Made by a program: the position numbers and the translations under genes
Source of the DNA: an uncultured Roseovarius sp.
Lineage (GTDB): Bacteria; Pseudomonadota; Alphaproteobacteria; Rhodobacterales; Rhodobacteraceae
NCBI RefSeq assembly: GCF_947489715.1
Contig: NZ_CANLER010000003.1
Location: 62,001 to 126,000, forward strand
DNA length: 64,000 nt
Direction: 5' to 3'
Notes under the pieces: generated by a model
Database searches by the model: none
Told to the model about the DNA's origin: nothing
Seen by the model: the letters and a program-made list of their open reading frames with translations, nothing else
In this document: positions 26,065-34,638 of the stretch, one piece after another
How positions within the stretch are numbered: position 1 is the stretch's first letter
Layout: every line of letters starts with the position of its first letter

Positions 26065-27531
26065 TCAGCCCCCCATGCGGCCTTCCAGCCGCTTGACCAT
26101 GCGCGCCGGCACTCGTGGTTCTGCCAGTTGCCCTAGCAACCGGATCTTGACCGCCTCAGGCATGTCTGTGCTGCCTTCGACAAAGGCCACCAGCCGGGCA
26201 CGGCGGTCTTCACTCAGTTCCAGCATTTCGCTTGCGCTGGCAGCATCATCCGCCTCGTTGCGCAGGGGCCGCACCTTAATGCCTGCCCCCAGAAGCGGTG
26301 ACCGCTGACTGACGATCTCGCGCCCTTCCAACATTTCGCCACGCACCAGAATGTCATCGCCCTGACGACGCATCAACCGTACCTCAAGCGCCTCAAGCCG
26401 ATCCTCACCCAAAAGCGCCAGCACCCGCCCATCGGGGCCAAGCGCCGAGGCCGGCAGCCGCACGATCCGGTCCAGTGGCGGCTCTTCGATTGTCACGGTA
26501 ACGAAATCGCCGGGTTTCATGCCGGTCGCGCCGGTCAGTCGCGCAAAGATCAACCGTCCGGTCTGGCCTTCACCCACAATCGCGCTGTCGCGGCTGATCA
26601 CGCCCTTGACCTGCAGGTCGATGCCAAAGACATCCAGCGTCACCGTCACGGGCGCCCGGATCAGCAGACCCTCTTCATTCAAAAGCCGCAGATATTGTGG
26701 GGTCGAGACACGGAACGCGACCTCCAGCTTGTTGCCATCGACCAGCTTGGCAAGTTGTTCATTGGCGGCTACGAGACCGCCTTGCACGACCGAAACGTCG
26801 CTCAAGGTACCCGCGAACCCCGCGGTAATCCGAGTGTCATTCAGGCGCCGCTGCGCTTCGGCCTGGGCAATTTCGGCCCGCGCCATCCGCGTGGCAGCCT
26901 GATCGACCCGTGCTTCGGCCTGAGCCAGCGATTGCCAACTGCCCAGCACAGCCTGACGCGCCTGGGCTGCGGCCAGTTCAGCAGTTTCAACGGCAGCGGC
27001 GGTACCCACGCCGCGCTCTTCCAAATCCAGTTGACGACGATAGGCCCGCGCCCGCAATTCGGATTGATCTTCCGCAGCGGCCAATTCTTCCTGCGCAAGT
27101 TTCAAGGCACGATCCGCCTCACGGCTTTCATCACGCGCGTCCAGCAGATCGCTTGCCGCACGGTCCAGCGCCGATTGCGCATCCGCCGGGTCGACACGCG
27201 CCAGTAACTGCCCGGCCGCCACCTGACCGCCTTCCACAAAATCCTCGGCCAGTTCGACCAACGTACCGCTGGCCTTGGCGCGGACTTCAAGCGTGCGACG
27301 GCTTTCGACCTCGCCAAAGGCGCGCAGAACCGGCGTCACTTCCTGTTCTACCGCTGTGACCACATTGACAGCAAAAACCCGTTCGCGCCGTTCAAGCGCC
27401 TCGGGCTCACTTGCCATCCGCTCCTGCACCGCACTGAAAATTGAGTAGCCCGCATAGCTCAGCAGGCCCAATGTCAGCGACAAAAGGAACAATCCGGTCA
27501 GGCTGTGACGCAAAAACCGCATGAACTTCAA
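26065..27531 (-). CDS. RND periplasmic adaptor subunit
   Basis: A 488-residue membrane-fusion protein (HlyD/AcrA class). An N-terminal membrane anchor (about 10-32) precedes the lipoyl half (RAKASGTLVEL, then GQVAAGQLLARVDP), a long coiled-coil hairpin rich in Ala, Glu and Arg (about 115-220), the second lipoyl half (GTLSDVSVVQGGLV), and beta-barrel domains. The coiled coil reaches toward a TolC-type channel. First gene of the pair with the RND permease; a C-terminal extension of about 60 residues is unusual. Confidence 0.93.
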   Translation of the reverse strand: MKFMRFLRHSLTGLFLLSLTLGLLSYAGYSIFSAVQERMASEPEALERRERVFAVNVVTAVEQEVTPVLRAFGEVESRRTLEVRAKASGTLVELAEDFVEGGQVAAGQLLARVDPADAQSALDRAASDLLDARDESREADRALKLAQEELAAAEDQSELRARAYRRQLDLEERGVGTAAAVETAELAAAQARQAVLGSWQSLAQAEARVDQAATRMARAEIAQAEAQRRLNDTRITAGFAGTLSDVSVVQGGLVAANEQLAKLVDGNKLEVAFRVSTPQYLRLLNEEGLLIRAPVTVTLDVFGIDLQVKGVISRDSAIVGEGQTGRLIFARLTGATGMKPGDFVTVTIEEPPLDRIVRLPASALGPDGRVLALLGEDRLEALEVRLMRRQGDDILVRGEMLEGREIVSQRSPLLGAGIKVRPLRNEADDAASASEMLELSEDRRARLVAFVEGSTDMPEAVKIRLLGQLAEPRVPARMVKRLEGRMGG

Positions 27532-27618
27532 ACCCTTGCTGGGTCCCGGTAAAGGACCTGACTAATGTAATCCTACCATGTGAAATGCCAAGGCTTTAGG
27601 GTTTTACGCACAATTTCG

Positions 27619-28161
27619 TCATTTCCGGCGCTGATGTTCGTCCAGCCGTGGCATGATTTCCACAAAATTGCAGGGCCGGTGGCGGTAATCCAGTTGATAT
27701 TTCAGGATTTCATCCCACGCATCCTTACACGCGCCCGGGCTGCCCGGTAGCGCAAACAGATAGGTACCCCCGGCCACGCCACCCGTAGCTCGCGACTGTA
27801 CCGCAGAGGTGCCGATCTTCTGCATGCTGACGATGGTAAATACCGTGCCAAAGGCATCAATTTCTTTTTCATAGACATCGCGATGCGCTTCGACACTCAC
27901 ATCACGACCCGTCAAGCCCGTACCGCCGGTTGAGATCACCACATCAATACCGTCATCCGCGACCCAGTCGCGCAATTGGCCCGCTATATCCGCCCGCTCG
28001 TCACGGATGATTTTGCGGTCCGCCAGCAGATGCCCGGCTTCGGAAATCCGGTCCACAAGCACCTGGCCCGACCGGTCATCCGCCATTTCACGGCTATCGC
28101 TGACGGTCAGCACTGCGATACGCACGGGGATGAATTCTTTGTTTTCGTCAATTTTGGACAT
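27619..28161 (-). CDS. moaB: Molybdenum cofactor biosynthesis protein B
   Basis: A 180-residue MogA/MoaB-type protein that adenylates molybdopterin before molybdate insertion. The motifs VDVVISTGGTGLTGRDV and LPGSPGACKDAWDEIL are characteristic. It could supply the Mo cofactor for SoxC encoded at the left of the window, although nothing places the two under common control. It ends a compact minus-strand operon after udg, a phosphoesterase and a LysE gene; three bases separate it from the LysE gene. Confidence 0.92.
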   Translation of the reverse strand: MSKIDENKEFIPVRIAVLTVSDSREMADDRSGQVLVDRISEAGHLLADRKIIRDERADIAGQLRDWVADDGIDVVISTGGTGLTGRDVSVEAHRDVYEKEIDAFGTVFTIVSMQKIGTSAVQSRATGGVAGGTYLFALPGSPGACKDAWDEILKYQLDYRHRPCNFVEIMPRLDEHQRRK

Positions 28162-28164
28162 ACG

Positions 28165-28785
28165 CTACGCCCTTTCCAGAAATGCCAATCGCGCCGCCAG
28201 CGCAGTGAAAATCGCGGCGCAAGCCAATCCCAACCCGCGCGCAAAGCGTGGCCCTGTCAGGCGGTTCCGCATCTGCCCTGCAAACACGCCGACACCGCCA
28301 TTGATCAACATCCCACCAAGGGCAAGCACCAACCCAAAGATCAGGAATTGTCCAAGAATGCTGCCCTGCGCGGGATCGACAAATTGCGGCAGAAAGGCCA
28401 ACACGAAAAGGATCACCTTGGGATTCAGCAAATTGACGACCATCCCGTCCAGAAAGGCCCGGCGTACACTCAGCGGTCGCACATCGGCACTTTCAACCGG
28501 ACCGGCCCGCAGCGCGCCCCAGGCAAGCCACAGCAGATAGCCCACGCCGATCCAGCGGATTACATCGAAGACCCAGGGAAAAGCCGCGACAACGGCCCCC
28601 AGGCCAAGCCCCGCAAGCGTCACATGCACCATACCCCCGGTCGAGATACCTGCACTGGCCGCCACCGCTGCCTTTGGCCCAGATCGCAAACCCAGTCCAA
28701 GGCAGAACATCATATCAGCACCGGGGCTGAGGTTCAGCGCCAATCCCGCCGGGATGAACGCCATCAGGGTCCAGAATTCGACCAT
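28165..28785 (-). CDS. LysE/RhtB-family exporter
   Basis: A 206-residue membrane protein with six hydrophobic segments and the family signatures NLSPGADMMFCLG and NLLNPKVILFVLAFLP. LysE/RhtB proteins export amino acids such as lysine, threonine or homoserine lactone relatives; substrate unclear. It lies between a phosphoesterase gene (one base upstream) and moaB. Confidence 0.92.
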   Translation of the reverse strand: MVEFWTLMAFIPAGLALNLSPGADMMFCLGLGLRSGPKAAVAASAGISTGGMVHVTLAGLGLGAVVAAFPWVFDVIRWIGVGYLLWLAWGALRAGPVESADVRPLSVRRAFLDGMVVNLLNPKVILFVLAFLPQFVDPAQGSILGQFLIFGLVLALGGMLINGGVGVFAGQMRNRLTGPRFARGLGLACAAIFTALAARLAFLERA

Positions 28786-28786
28786 T

Positions 28787-29380
28787 TTATACCTCGAACC
28801 AGTTTGGCGTCGGGCCTAGATTTACCACCTTGGTTTGCCCGATCTGCCCGGTCTTGCCCCAGCTGTCATGGATATGCCCGCAGACGGCCAATCCGGGCTG
28901 TATTCGTTCAATCGCCTCAAATATCGCCGTCGACCCGACTGAGATGCCGCCTGAGGTCAGATCGGCCACGCCTTTGGGTGGCGAATGCACGATCAGAATA
29001 TCCGCACTCTCACAGCGCGAGAGCATCTCAGCCGCGTGCATCTCGGTCAGATCGCAGGACCAATCGCCAAATGGGGTCGTCGGCACGCCGTATCCCAGGC
29101 CAAAAAGGCGAATGCTACCAATTTCAGTTCCGCCGCCATGCAGCACCGTGGTGCCATCATGCGCGGCAACCTTCAGCTCATCGGCACTTTCGGCATTACC
29201 CGGCACCACGACCATTGGCGAGTTGATACCCGACAGCAAGTTCATCGCCTCGGGCAGATTCTGGCGCATGTTGCAGAAATCGCCAGCGCCGATCACCAGA
29301 TCAGCGTCAGCGCTGGCCGCGACCAACGTCTCGGCCCGATGGCGCGCATGATGCAGATCGGAAAAAGCGAGAATTTTCAT
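28787..29380 (-). CDS. Calcineurin-like metallophosphoesterase
   Basis: A 197-residue phosphoesterase. The di-metal motifs are complete: SDLHHARH, GAGDFCN, GNAES, HSPP and GHIHDSWG. Substrate (nucleotide, phosphodiester or protein) cannot be assigned. Its start overlaps the end of the uracil-DNA glycosylase gene by four bases, so it is translationally linked to that gene; a nucleic-acid-related role would be reasonable but unproven. Confidence 0.92.
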   Translation of the reverse strand: MKILAFSDLHHARHRAETLVAASADADLVIGAGDFCNMRQNLPEAMNLLSGINSPMVVVPGNAESADELKVAAHDGTTVLHGGGTEIGSIRLFGLGYGVPTTPFGDWSCDLTEMHAAEMLSRCESADILIVHSPPKGVADLTSGGISVGSTAIFEAIERIQPGLAVCGHIHDSWGKTGQIGQTKVVNLGPTPNWFEV

Positions 29381-30156
29381 GTATCGGTCCTCAATCGCGC
29401 CTGCAACGCCAACAGATCGGCCCAGGCCTCGCGCTTGGCGTGCGGGCTACGTAACAGGTAGGCCGGATGGAACATTGGTAGGCAAGGCGCTCCATAGGCT
29501 TGATCCCAGTTCCCCCGCAGCCGGGTAATGCCACGTTTTCCAAGCCCCGCCTGGCAGCTGATATTGCCCATCAGCACCAAGACTTTCGGTTTAATCAACT
29601 CCACATGCCGCGCGACAAAGGGAAGCAACATTGCAATCTCTTCCGGTTTCGGATCGCGGTTTTGCGGTGGCCGCCAAGGCAGCACGTTCGTAATGTAGAC
29701 GGCCCGCTCGACCGGATCCGCGCTGCGCGACATGTCAATCGCCGCCAGCATCTTGTCCAGCAGCTGCCCGGCGCGACCGACGAAGGGTCGGCCTTCACGA
29801 TCCTCGTCGCGGCCCGGTGCCTCACCGATGATCATCACACGCGCTGCAGAGTTGCCATCGGCGAAAACCAGATTGCGGGCGCCTCGTTTCAGCTCACAAT
29901 GCTCAAACGCCGCCATAGCAGACCGCAGCGCGTCCAAATCACCTGCGCCTTGCGCCAACGCACGCGCCTCGTTCACCGCGTCGGGTTTCGTTTCATTTCG
30001 CGGGGCAGAAGGCGTATCAGCCTGCACTGGCTTGGCTGGTTTATCTGGCACCTCGTAGCGATTGACCGGCACGTCACCAATCGCCTCGGTCGCGCCAAGT
30101 TCGACCTGCCAGTCCAGCAAAGCCTTCGCCGTGTGAAAATCCAATGCCGATTCCAT
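29377..30156 (-). CDS. Uracil-DNA glycosylase, family 4/5 type
   Basis: A 259-residue iron-sulfur uracil-DNA glycosylase that removes uracil from DNA. Catalytic motif GEAPGRDEDREGRPFVGRAG and the minor-groove motif HPAYLLR are intact. Family 4 enzymes bind a 4Fe-4S cluster by four Cys; three are visible in the expected regions (HCELKRG, ISCQAGLG, PCLPMF), while the usual first CxxC cysteine is absent, so the cluster may be altered. A non-conserved N-terminal extension of about 80 residues precedes the domain. Confidence 0.9.
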   Translation of the reverse strand: MESALDFHTAKALLDWQVELGATEAIGDVPVNRYEVPDKPAKPVQADTPSAPRNETKPDAVNEARALAQGAGDLDALRSAMAAFEHCELKRGARNLVFADGNSAARVMIIGEAPGRDEDREGRPFVGRAGQLLDKMLAAIDMSRSADPVERAVYITNVLPWRPPQNRDPKPEEIAMLLPFVARHVELIKPKVLVLMGNISCQAGLGKRGITRLRGNWDQAYGAPCLPMFHPAYLLRSPHAKREAWADLLALQARLRTDT

Positions 30157-30280
30157 GGCCGCAGCCTAGACCTTGCGCGCGGTAGGTGAAAGCAATCACT
30201 CTGCTCGGACCGGGTTGCAACATTTACGCTGCACGACAAGACGGGTTCAGGTCGGCACCTTCGCGCCTCGGCCGTTTCGT

Positions 30281-31651
30281 TCAGTAACTGTACTCGGCGT
30301 AAATCCGGTCTAAGTCACCATTCCAATCACCGTGATAATGCTCCAATAGCTCATCCGCCGGCACCTTACCGCTTTCGACACTTTCCTTGAGCGCGTTCAG
30401 GAAATGAGTTTCATCCGGCACCAACCCGCCTGCGCCGCTACGGGCACGCGCAGTCAATCCGGCCTCCGAGATCGCCACCGTTTCGCGGGCCAGGTCATGC
30501 ATGTTGATATTTCCCACCTGCGCCTGCAACGCGCTTTCGCTGGCGGCAACGCGCAGCGCCTCGCGGGTCTCAGCATCCCAGCTCTTGCACAGATCCCAGG
30601 CAGCATCGAGCGAGGATTGATCATACATCAATCCGACCCAGAAAGCAGGCAGCGCGCAGAGGCGTCGCCATGGGCCGCCATCGGCCCCGCGCATCTCCAT
30701 GAATTTCTTGATTCGCGCCTCGGGGAACGTTGTGGTCAGATGATCCGCCCAATCGCTCAGCGTCGGTTTCTCACCGGGCAGCGCAGGCAGCTCTCCTTTC
30801 AGGAAATCACGGAACGACATGCCCAACGCGTCGACATATTGCCCGTCGCGATAGACAAAATACATCGGCACATCCAATGCATAGTCGGCATATTGCTCGA
30901 ACCCGAATCCGTCTTCGAAGACAAAAGGCAGCATGCCTGTCCGATCCGCATCCAGATCACGCCAGACCCGGCTGCGCCAAGATTTGTGCCCGTTGGGTTT
31001 GCCGTCGAAAAACGGTGAGTTGGCAAAAAGCGCGGTTGCGACCGGCTGTAACGCCAGCGCCACGCGCAGTTTTTGCACCATGTCAGCTTCGGACGAAAAA
31101 TCCAGATTGACCTGTACCGTGCAGGTCCTGCGCATCATCGACCGCCCCATCGTACCGACTTTCTGCATGTAGGCGTCCATCAGCTTGTAACGGCCCTTGG
31201 GCATCATCGGCATCTGTTCATGCGACCATTGCGGCGCCGCCCCCAGACCGATGAACCCGACCCCAACCTTGTCGGCAATATCCTTGACGTCACGCAGATG
31301 GGCGTTCACCTCGTCGCAGGTCTCGTGAATGGTCTCGACCGGCGCGCCCGACAGTTCCAGCTGCCCACCCGGCTCAAGCGAGACATTGGCACCGTCTTTT
31401 TCCAGCCCGATCAGCTTGCCGCCTTCCTCCAGCGGTGCCCAGCCATGCCCGTCGCGCAGACCTTCCAGCACCGCCAGGACACTGCGTTCTCCATCGTAGG
31501 GGATGGGCTTCAACGTATCGCGACAATAACCGAATTTCTCATGCTCGGTGCCGATACGCCAATCGTCTTTTGGCTTACAGCCGCTCTCCAGATAGCCCGC
31601 CAATTGATCATGGCTTTCGATCGGCCCGCCGCCGGATTGAGGGATAGACAT
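30281..31651 (-). CDS. gshA: Glutamate-cysteine ligase
   Basis: First enzyme of glutathione synthesis, joining glutamate and cysteine with ATP. The 456 residues match the plant/alphaproteobacterial GCS2 class: WRIGTEHEKFGY near the start, LEPGGQLELSGAP, and RTCTVQVNLDFSSE. The ATG at 31651 follows GGAG by eight bases and gives the natural start MSIPQ. Plant-type enzymes are redox regulated by disulfides; whether this one is cannot be told. Confidence 0.95.
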   Translation of the reverse strand: MSIPQSGGGPIESHDQLAGYLESGCKPKDDWRIGTEHEKFGYCRDTLKPIPYDGERSVLAVLEGLRDGHGWAPLEEGGKLIGLEKDGANVSLEPGGQLELSGAPVETIHETCDEVNAHLRDVKDIADKVGVGFIGLGAAPQWSHEQMPMMPKGRYKLMDAYMQKVGTMGRSMMRRTCTVQVNLDFSSEADMVQKLRVALALQPVATALFANSPFFDGKPNGHKSWRSRVWRDLDADRTGMLPFVFEDGFGFEQYADYALDVPMYFVYRDGQYVDALGMSFRDFLKGELPALPGEKPTLSDWADHLTTTFPEARIKKFMEMRGADGGPWRRLCALPAFWVGLMYDQSSLDAAWDLCKSWDAETREALRVAASESALQAQVGNINMHDLARETVAISEAGLTARARSGAGGLVPDETHFLNALKESVESGKVPADELLEHYHGDWNGDLDRIYAEYSY

Positions 31652-31809
31652 GATGCAAGCTCCTGCGCGTAGGTAGAAGCGCCAGTGGTGAAACGGTTGC
31701 ACGGAGGTGTCAAGCAAGGATTGCCCCGAATTGCGCACGTAAATTTGATGTGTTTTTTATTGAGCCTTAAGTCCGCGACAGTATTTCTCGCTTTAGAAAG
31801 GGGCATACC

Positions 31810-32328
31810 ATGCGCACAAAAATCACCCATCTCGCCCGGTCACGACGCCAGTTCATCACGTCAGGAATGGCCTTCATCCTGGCAGGCATTTCCAGCAGTT
31901 CCGTGCAGGCGCGCGGCGGTGGCGGCGACGCTGTACGGGATCGGCAGGAACGCACGCGCAGCAATGCACGGCGCGGGTTCACGCAACAGCAATTTCTGGC
32001 CATGTCCCGCAGCGAACTTTTCAGAAACAGCCGGGCACAAGGCATTTTCATCAATGGGTTCTCGCAAGAAATGTCGGTCACCATGTTTGAGATGGCAGTG
32101 GCCAATATTGCACGAACCCGGTCACTGGTGCAGCGCCTGCAAGACATCCCGCAAACCCCGCAACGTCGGTCGTTGCTGACCCGCGAAATGCAGTTTGCAC
32201 AGCAGGAATTTGAGGAGTTCTGGGGGCTTTCTTCACAAAAGCAAAAACGAAAAACCTATTATGAAACTGTTTCAAAATGGGCCGGTAAACCAAGCGAAGG
32301 CGCGCTTGAATTCAGATATACGGGCTGA
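31810..32328 (+). CDS. Hypothetical exported protein
   Basis: No family recognised. The 172 residues open with an Arg-Arg export signal (RSRRQFITSGMAF), possibly twin-arginine dependent, with cleavage after a VQA sequence. The mature part is basic and rich in Arg, Gln and Ser, with helix-forming stretches (GFTQQQFLAMSRSELF, SLVQRLQDIPQTPQRRSLL). AAAGGGG precedes the ATG. Divergent from gshA, convergent with the next gene. Confidence 0.8.
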   Translation: MRTKITHLARSRRQFITSGMAFILAGISSSSVQARGGGGDAVRDRQERTRSNARRGFTQQQFLAMSRSELFRNSRAQGIFINGFSQEMSVTMFEMAVANIARTRSLVQRLQDIPQTPQRRSLLTREMQFAQQEFEEFWGLSSQKQKRKTYYETVSKWAGKPSEGALEFRYTG

Positions 32329-32359
32329 TCTGAACAGGCTGACCTCTTCGACATAGTCA

Positions 32360-32878
32360 TCAGTGCAAAACAGCCGGGTTCGGCGCCCGCTGCCAGATCA
32401 CGACCGGAAATGCAGCACCCTGCTTCATATGTTTCAGCATATGCTCGGTCCGGATTCCCGGCAGGCTGGCAAAGGCATCAAACAACGCCTCGGCGCCTTC
32501 GGCGTTCAGCGGCACATGCAGATCGGCCTGCCCTGGCTGGCTTAGCACCCAATGCGGTGGCTTGCCGGTCGGATCAAGGATCAGGCTGGTCATTTCGCGC
32601 AGCGCTACAACGCCGCCACTCAGGGGGCCAAAATAGGCCACGGCCCCCTCGTCCACATGCACCACGCCGGGACCACCGCGACCTGACCGGAACCGCCCGC
32701 GCTGCACACCGGTAATCAACAGCACCGCGCCCAGCACCAACACCATATAACCCAGCCAATGCAACAGGGCGCCGGTGCCAAAGGCCCAGTATGCGCCAAG
32801 CACCAATACGCCGATCGCCACCAACACCTCGCGCCAACGCCAGATCGCCTGTCGCGCCTCGGGTCGCACAAAGCTCAT
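32360..32878 (-). CDS. Hypothetical membrane protein
   Basis: A 172-residue protein with two membrane helices (about 23-38 and 44-62) followed by a soluble PH-like or small beta domain: GPGVVHVDEGAVAYFGPLSGGVVALREM and a helical end. No named family recognised. Its ATG overlaps the stop of rsmE, and such downstream partners of rsmE occur in Rhodobacterales, so it is likely real and co-translated. Confidence 0.82.
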   Translation of the reverse strand: MSFVRPEARQAIWRWREVLVAIGVLVLGAYWAFGTGALLHWLGYMVLVLGAVLLITGVQRGRFRSGRGGPGVVHVDEGAVAYFGPLSGGVVALREMTSLILDPTGKPPHWVLSQPGQADLHVPLNAEGAEALFDAFASLPGIRTEHMLKHMKQGAAFPVVIWQRAPNPAVLH

Positions 32879-33600
32879 GACCAGTCTCCCAATGCCTGCT
32901 GCCAAAGGGTCATCGCCGCCACCGCTGCCGTGTCTGCCCGCAGAATGCGCGGCCCAAGACTGACAGCCTGCGAATAGGGCAATTCGCGCAGCCTTGCTCG
33001 CTCCACCTCCGAAAATCCACCTTCAGGACCAATCAGTATCGCCCACTTGTCGCCGCCAGCCCCGTTCAGAGCTTCTGCGGCCCCGGCCAACGCCTCGTCA
33101 CAGAACATCAGGTGCCGGTCATCGGGCCAATCATCCAGTAGCCGCGACAATTTCTGCAATTCACGCACCTCGGGCACAAAGGTGCCGCCACATTGCTCAG
33201 CGGCCTCAATCGCATGGGCCTGCAACCGATCCTGCCGAATACGTTCAGCATTGGTAAAATTTGTCTGCACCGGGCAGATGCACCGTGCGCCCAGTTCGGC
33301 CGCTTTTTCGACGATGAAATCCGTCCGTGCCTTCTTGATCGGCGCAAACATCAGCCAAAGATCAGGCGGTAACTGCAGATCTCGTGATTGTGCGCCAACC
33401 GCCAATACGCCGCCGCGTTTTCCGGCCTCGGCCACCTCAGCCTGCCATTCACCATCGCGCCCGTTGAACAGCGCCACTGCATCTCCGACTGACAATCGCA
33501 TCACCCCAAAAAGATAATGGGCCTGATCCCGGTTCAGAGGAACCGATTGCCCTTGCCCCAGCGGGTGCTCTACATAAAGTCTGATCTTCGCAGTCGCCAT
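32875..33600 (-). CDS. rsmE: 16S rRNA m3U1498 methyltransferase RsmE
   Basis: A 241-residue SPOUT methyltransferase that methylates N3 of uridine 1498 in 16S rRNA. The N-terminal PUA-like part is followed by KKARTDFIVEKAAELG, the SAM knot motifs LIGPEGGFSEVE and LGPRILRADTAAVAA. The frame is open 192 bases upstream, but the ATG at 33600 matches family length. Only 11 bases separate its ATG from the divergent ubiA start. Confidence 0.95.
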   Translation of the reverse strand: MATAKIRLYVEHPLGQGQSVPLNRDQAHYLFGVMRLSVGDAVALFNGRDGEWQAEVAEAGKRGGVLAVGAQSRDLQLPPDLWLMFAPIKKARTDFIVEKAAELGARCICPVQTNFTNAERIRQDRLQAHAIEAAEQCGGTFVPEVRELQKLSRLLDDWPDDRHLMFCDEALAGAAEALNGAGGDKWAILIGPEGGFSEVERARLRELPYSQAVSLGPRILRADTAAVAAMTLWQQALGDWS

Positions 33601-33611
33601 GAGGCCAACAT

Positions 33612-34577
33612 ATGATCGACACCGATAAGACACCAGAGGCCGAAGGTCAGGTTGCTGACGCCTATCGCGACAATTGGGTGGATCGGCTAGCACCCCCGGC
33701 CACGAGGCCATACTTGCGGCTGTCACGCGCAGATCGGCCCATTGGCACATGGCTGCTGCTGTTGCCTTGCTGGTGGGGCCTCCTGCTGGCAATGCTCTAT
33801 GATGGTCAGGCGCGGGTTTTCGATCTGTGGATCTTTGCGGGGTGCGCCATCGGCGCGTTCCTGATGCGCGGCGCGGGCTGCACGTGGAACGACATTACCG
33901 ATCGGCATATCGATGGCTCGGTCGCACGCACCGCCTCGCGGCCCATTCCGTCAGGACAAGTCAGCGTCAGAGCTGCGCTGATCTGGCTGGCGGCGCAGGC
34001 GCTGGTGTCCTTCGCAATCCTCTTGACCTTCAACATCGCGGCCATCGGACTGGGTGTTCTGTCGCTTGTGCCGGTCGCAATCTATCCTTTTGCCAAACGT
34101 TTCACCTGGTGGCCGCAGGTGTTTCTGGGCATCGCTTTCAACTGGGGCGCGCTTCTGGCATGGACCGCCCATACCGGTGCGCTGCAATGGCCCGCAGTCA
34201 TTTTGTATCTGGCGGGCATCGTCTGGACGCTGTTCTATGACACGATCTATGCCCATCAGGATGCCGAGGATGACGCCCTGATCGGGGTAAAATCCACCGC
34301 CCGCCTGTTTGGGGAAAACTCTCCCAAATGGTTGCGCTGGTTTTTGGTACTGACGGTCACGCTGATGGCGCTGGCAGTGATGCTGACGACGATTGATGGG
34401 CACTTCGCTGCCGTTCTGGTGGCACTTTGCGGTCCCTGGGCGCTTGGCTGGCATTTGCAGTGGCAACTCAGACGTCTCGACATCAAGGACACAGGCATCT
34501 TGCTGAAACTCTTCCGGTCAAACCGAGATGCCGGTTTGCTGCCCTTGCCGTTTTTCGCCGTCGCCCTGTTCCTTTGA
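33612..34577 (+). CDS. ubiA: 4-hydroxybenzoate polyprenyltransferase UbiA
   Basis: Membrane prenyltransferase of ubiquinone synthesis, attaching the polyprenyl tail to 4-hydroxybenzoate. The 321 residues contain seven to nine membrane helices and both Asp-rich Mg-pyrophosphate motifs: NDITDRHID and DTIYAHQDAEDD. A GAGG lies six bases before the ATG at 33612, inside the start of rsmE. The two genes must have overlapping or intragenic promoters. Confidence 0.95.
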   Translation: MIDTDKTPEAEGQVADAYRDNWVDRLAPPATRPYLRLSRADRPIGTWLLLLPCWWGLLLAMLYDGQARVFDLWIFAGCAIGAFLMRGAGCTWNDITDRHIDGSVARTASRPIPSGQVSVRAALIWLAAQALVSFAILLTFNIAAIGLGVLSLVPVAIYPFAKRFTWWPQVFLGIAFNWGALLAWTAHTGALQWPAVILYLAGIVWTLFYDTIYAHQDAEDDALIGVKSTARLFGENSPKWLRWFLVLTVTLMALAVMLTTIDGHFAAVLVALCGPWALGWHLQWQLRRLDIKDTGILLKLFRSNRDAGLLPLPFFAVALFL

Positions 34578-34638
34578 TTGAACTCAGTCGCGCACAGGCA
34601 TAAACACGGTATGGGAACAATAACTTACCGGCAAAAAC

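Noticed and set aside
27976-29226. 416-codon plus-strand frame across moaB, LysE and phosphoesterase genes
   Set aside because: Spans three clear minus-strand genes and has no recognisable motif.
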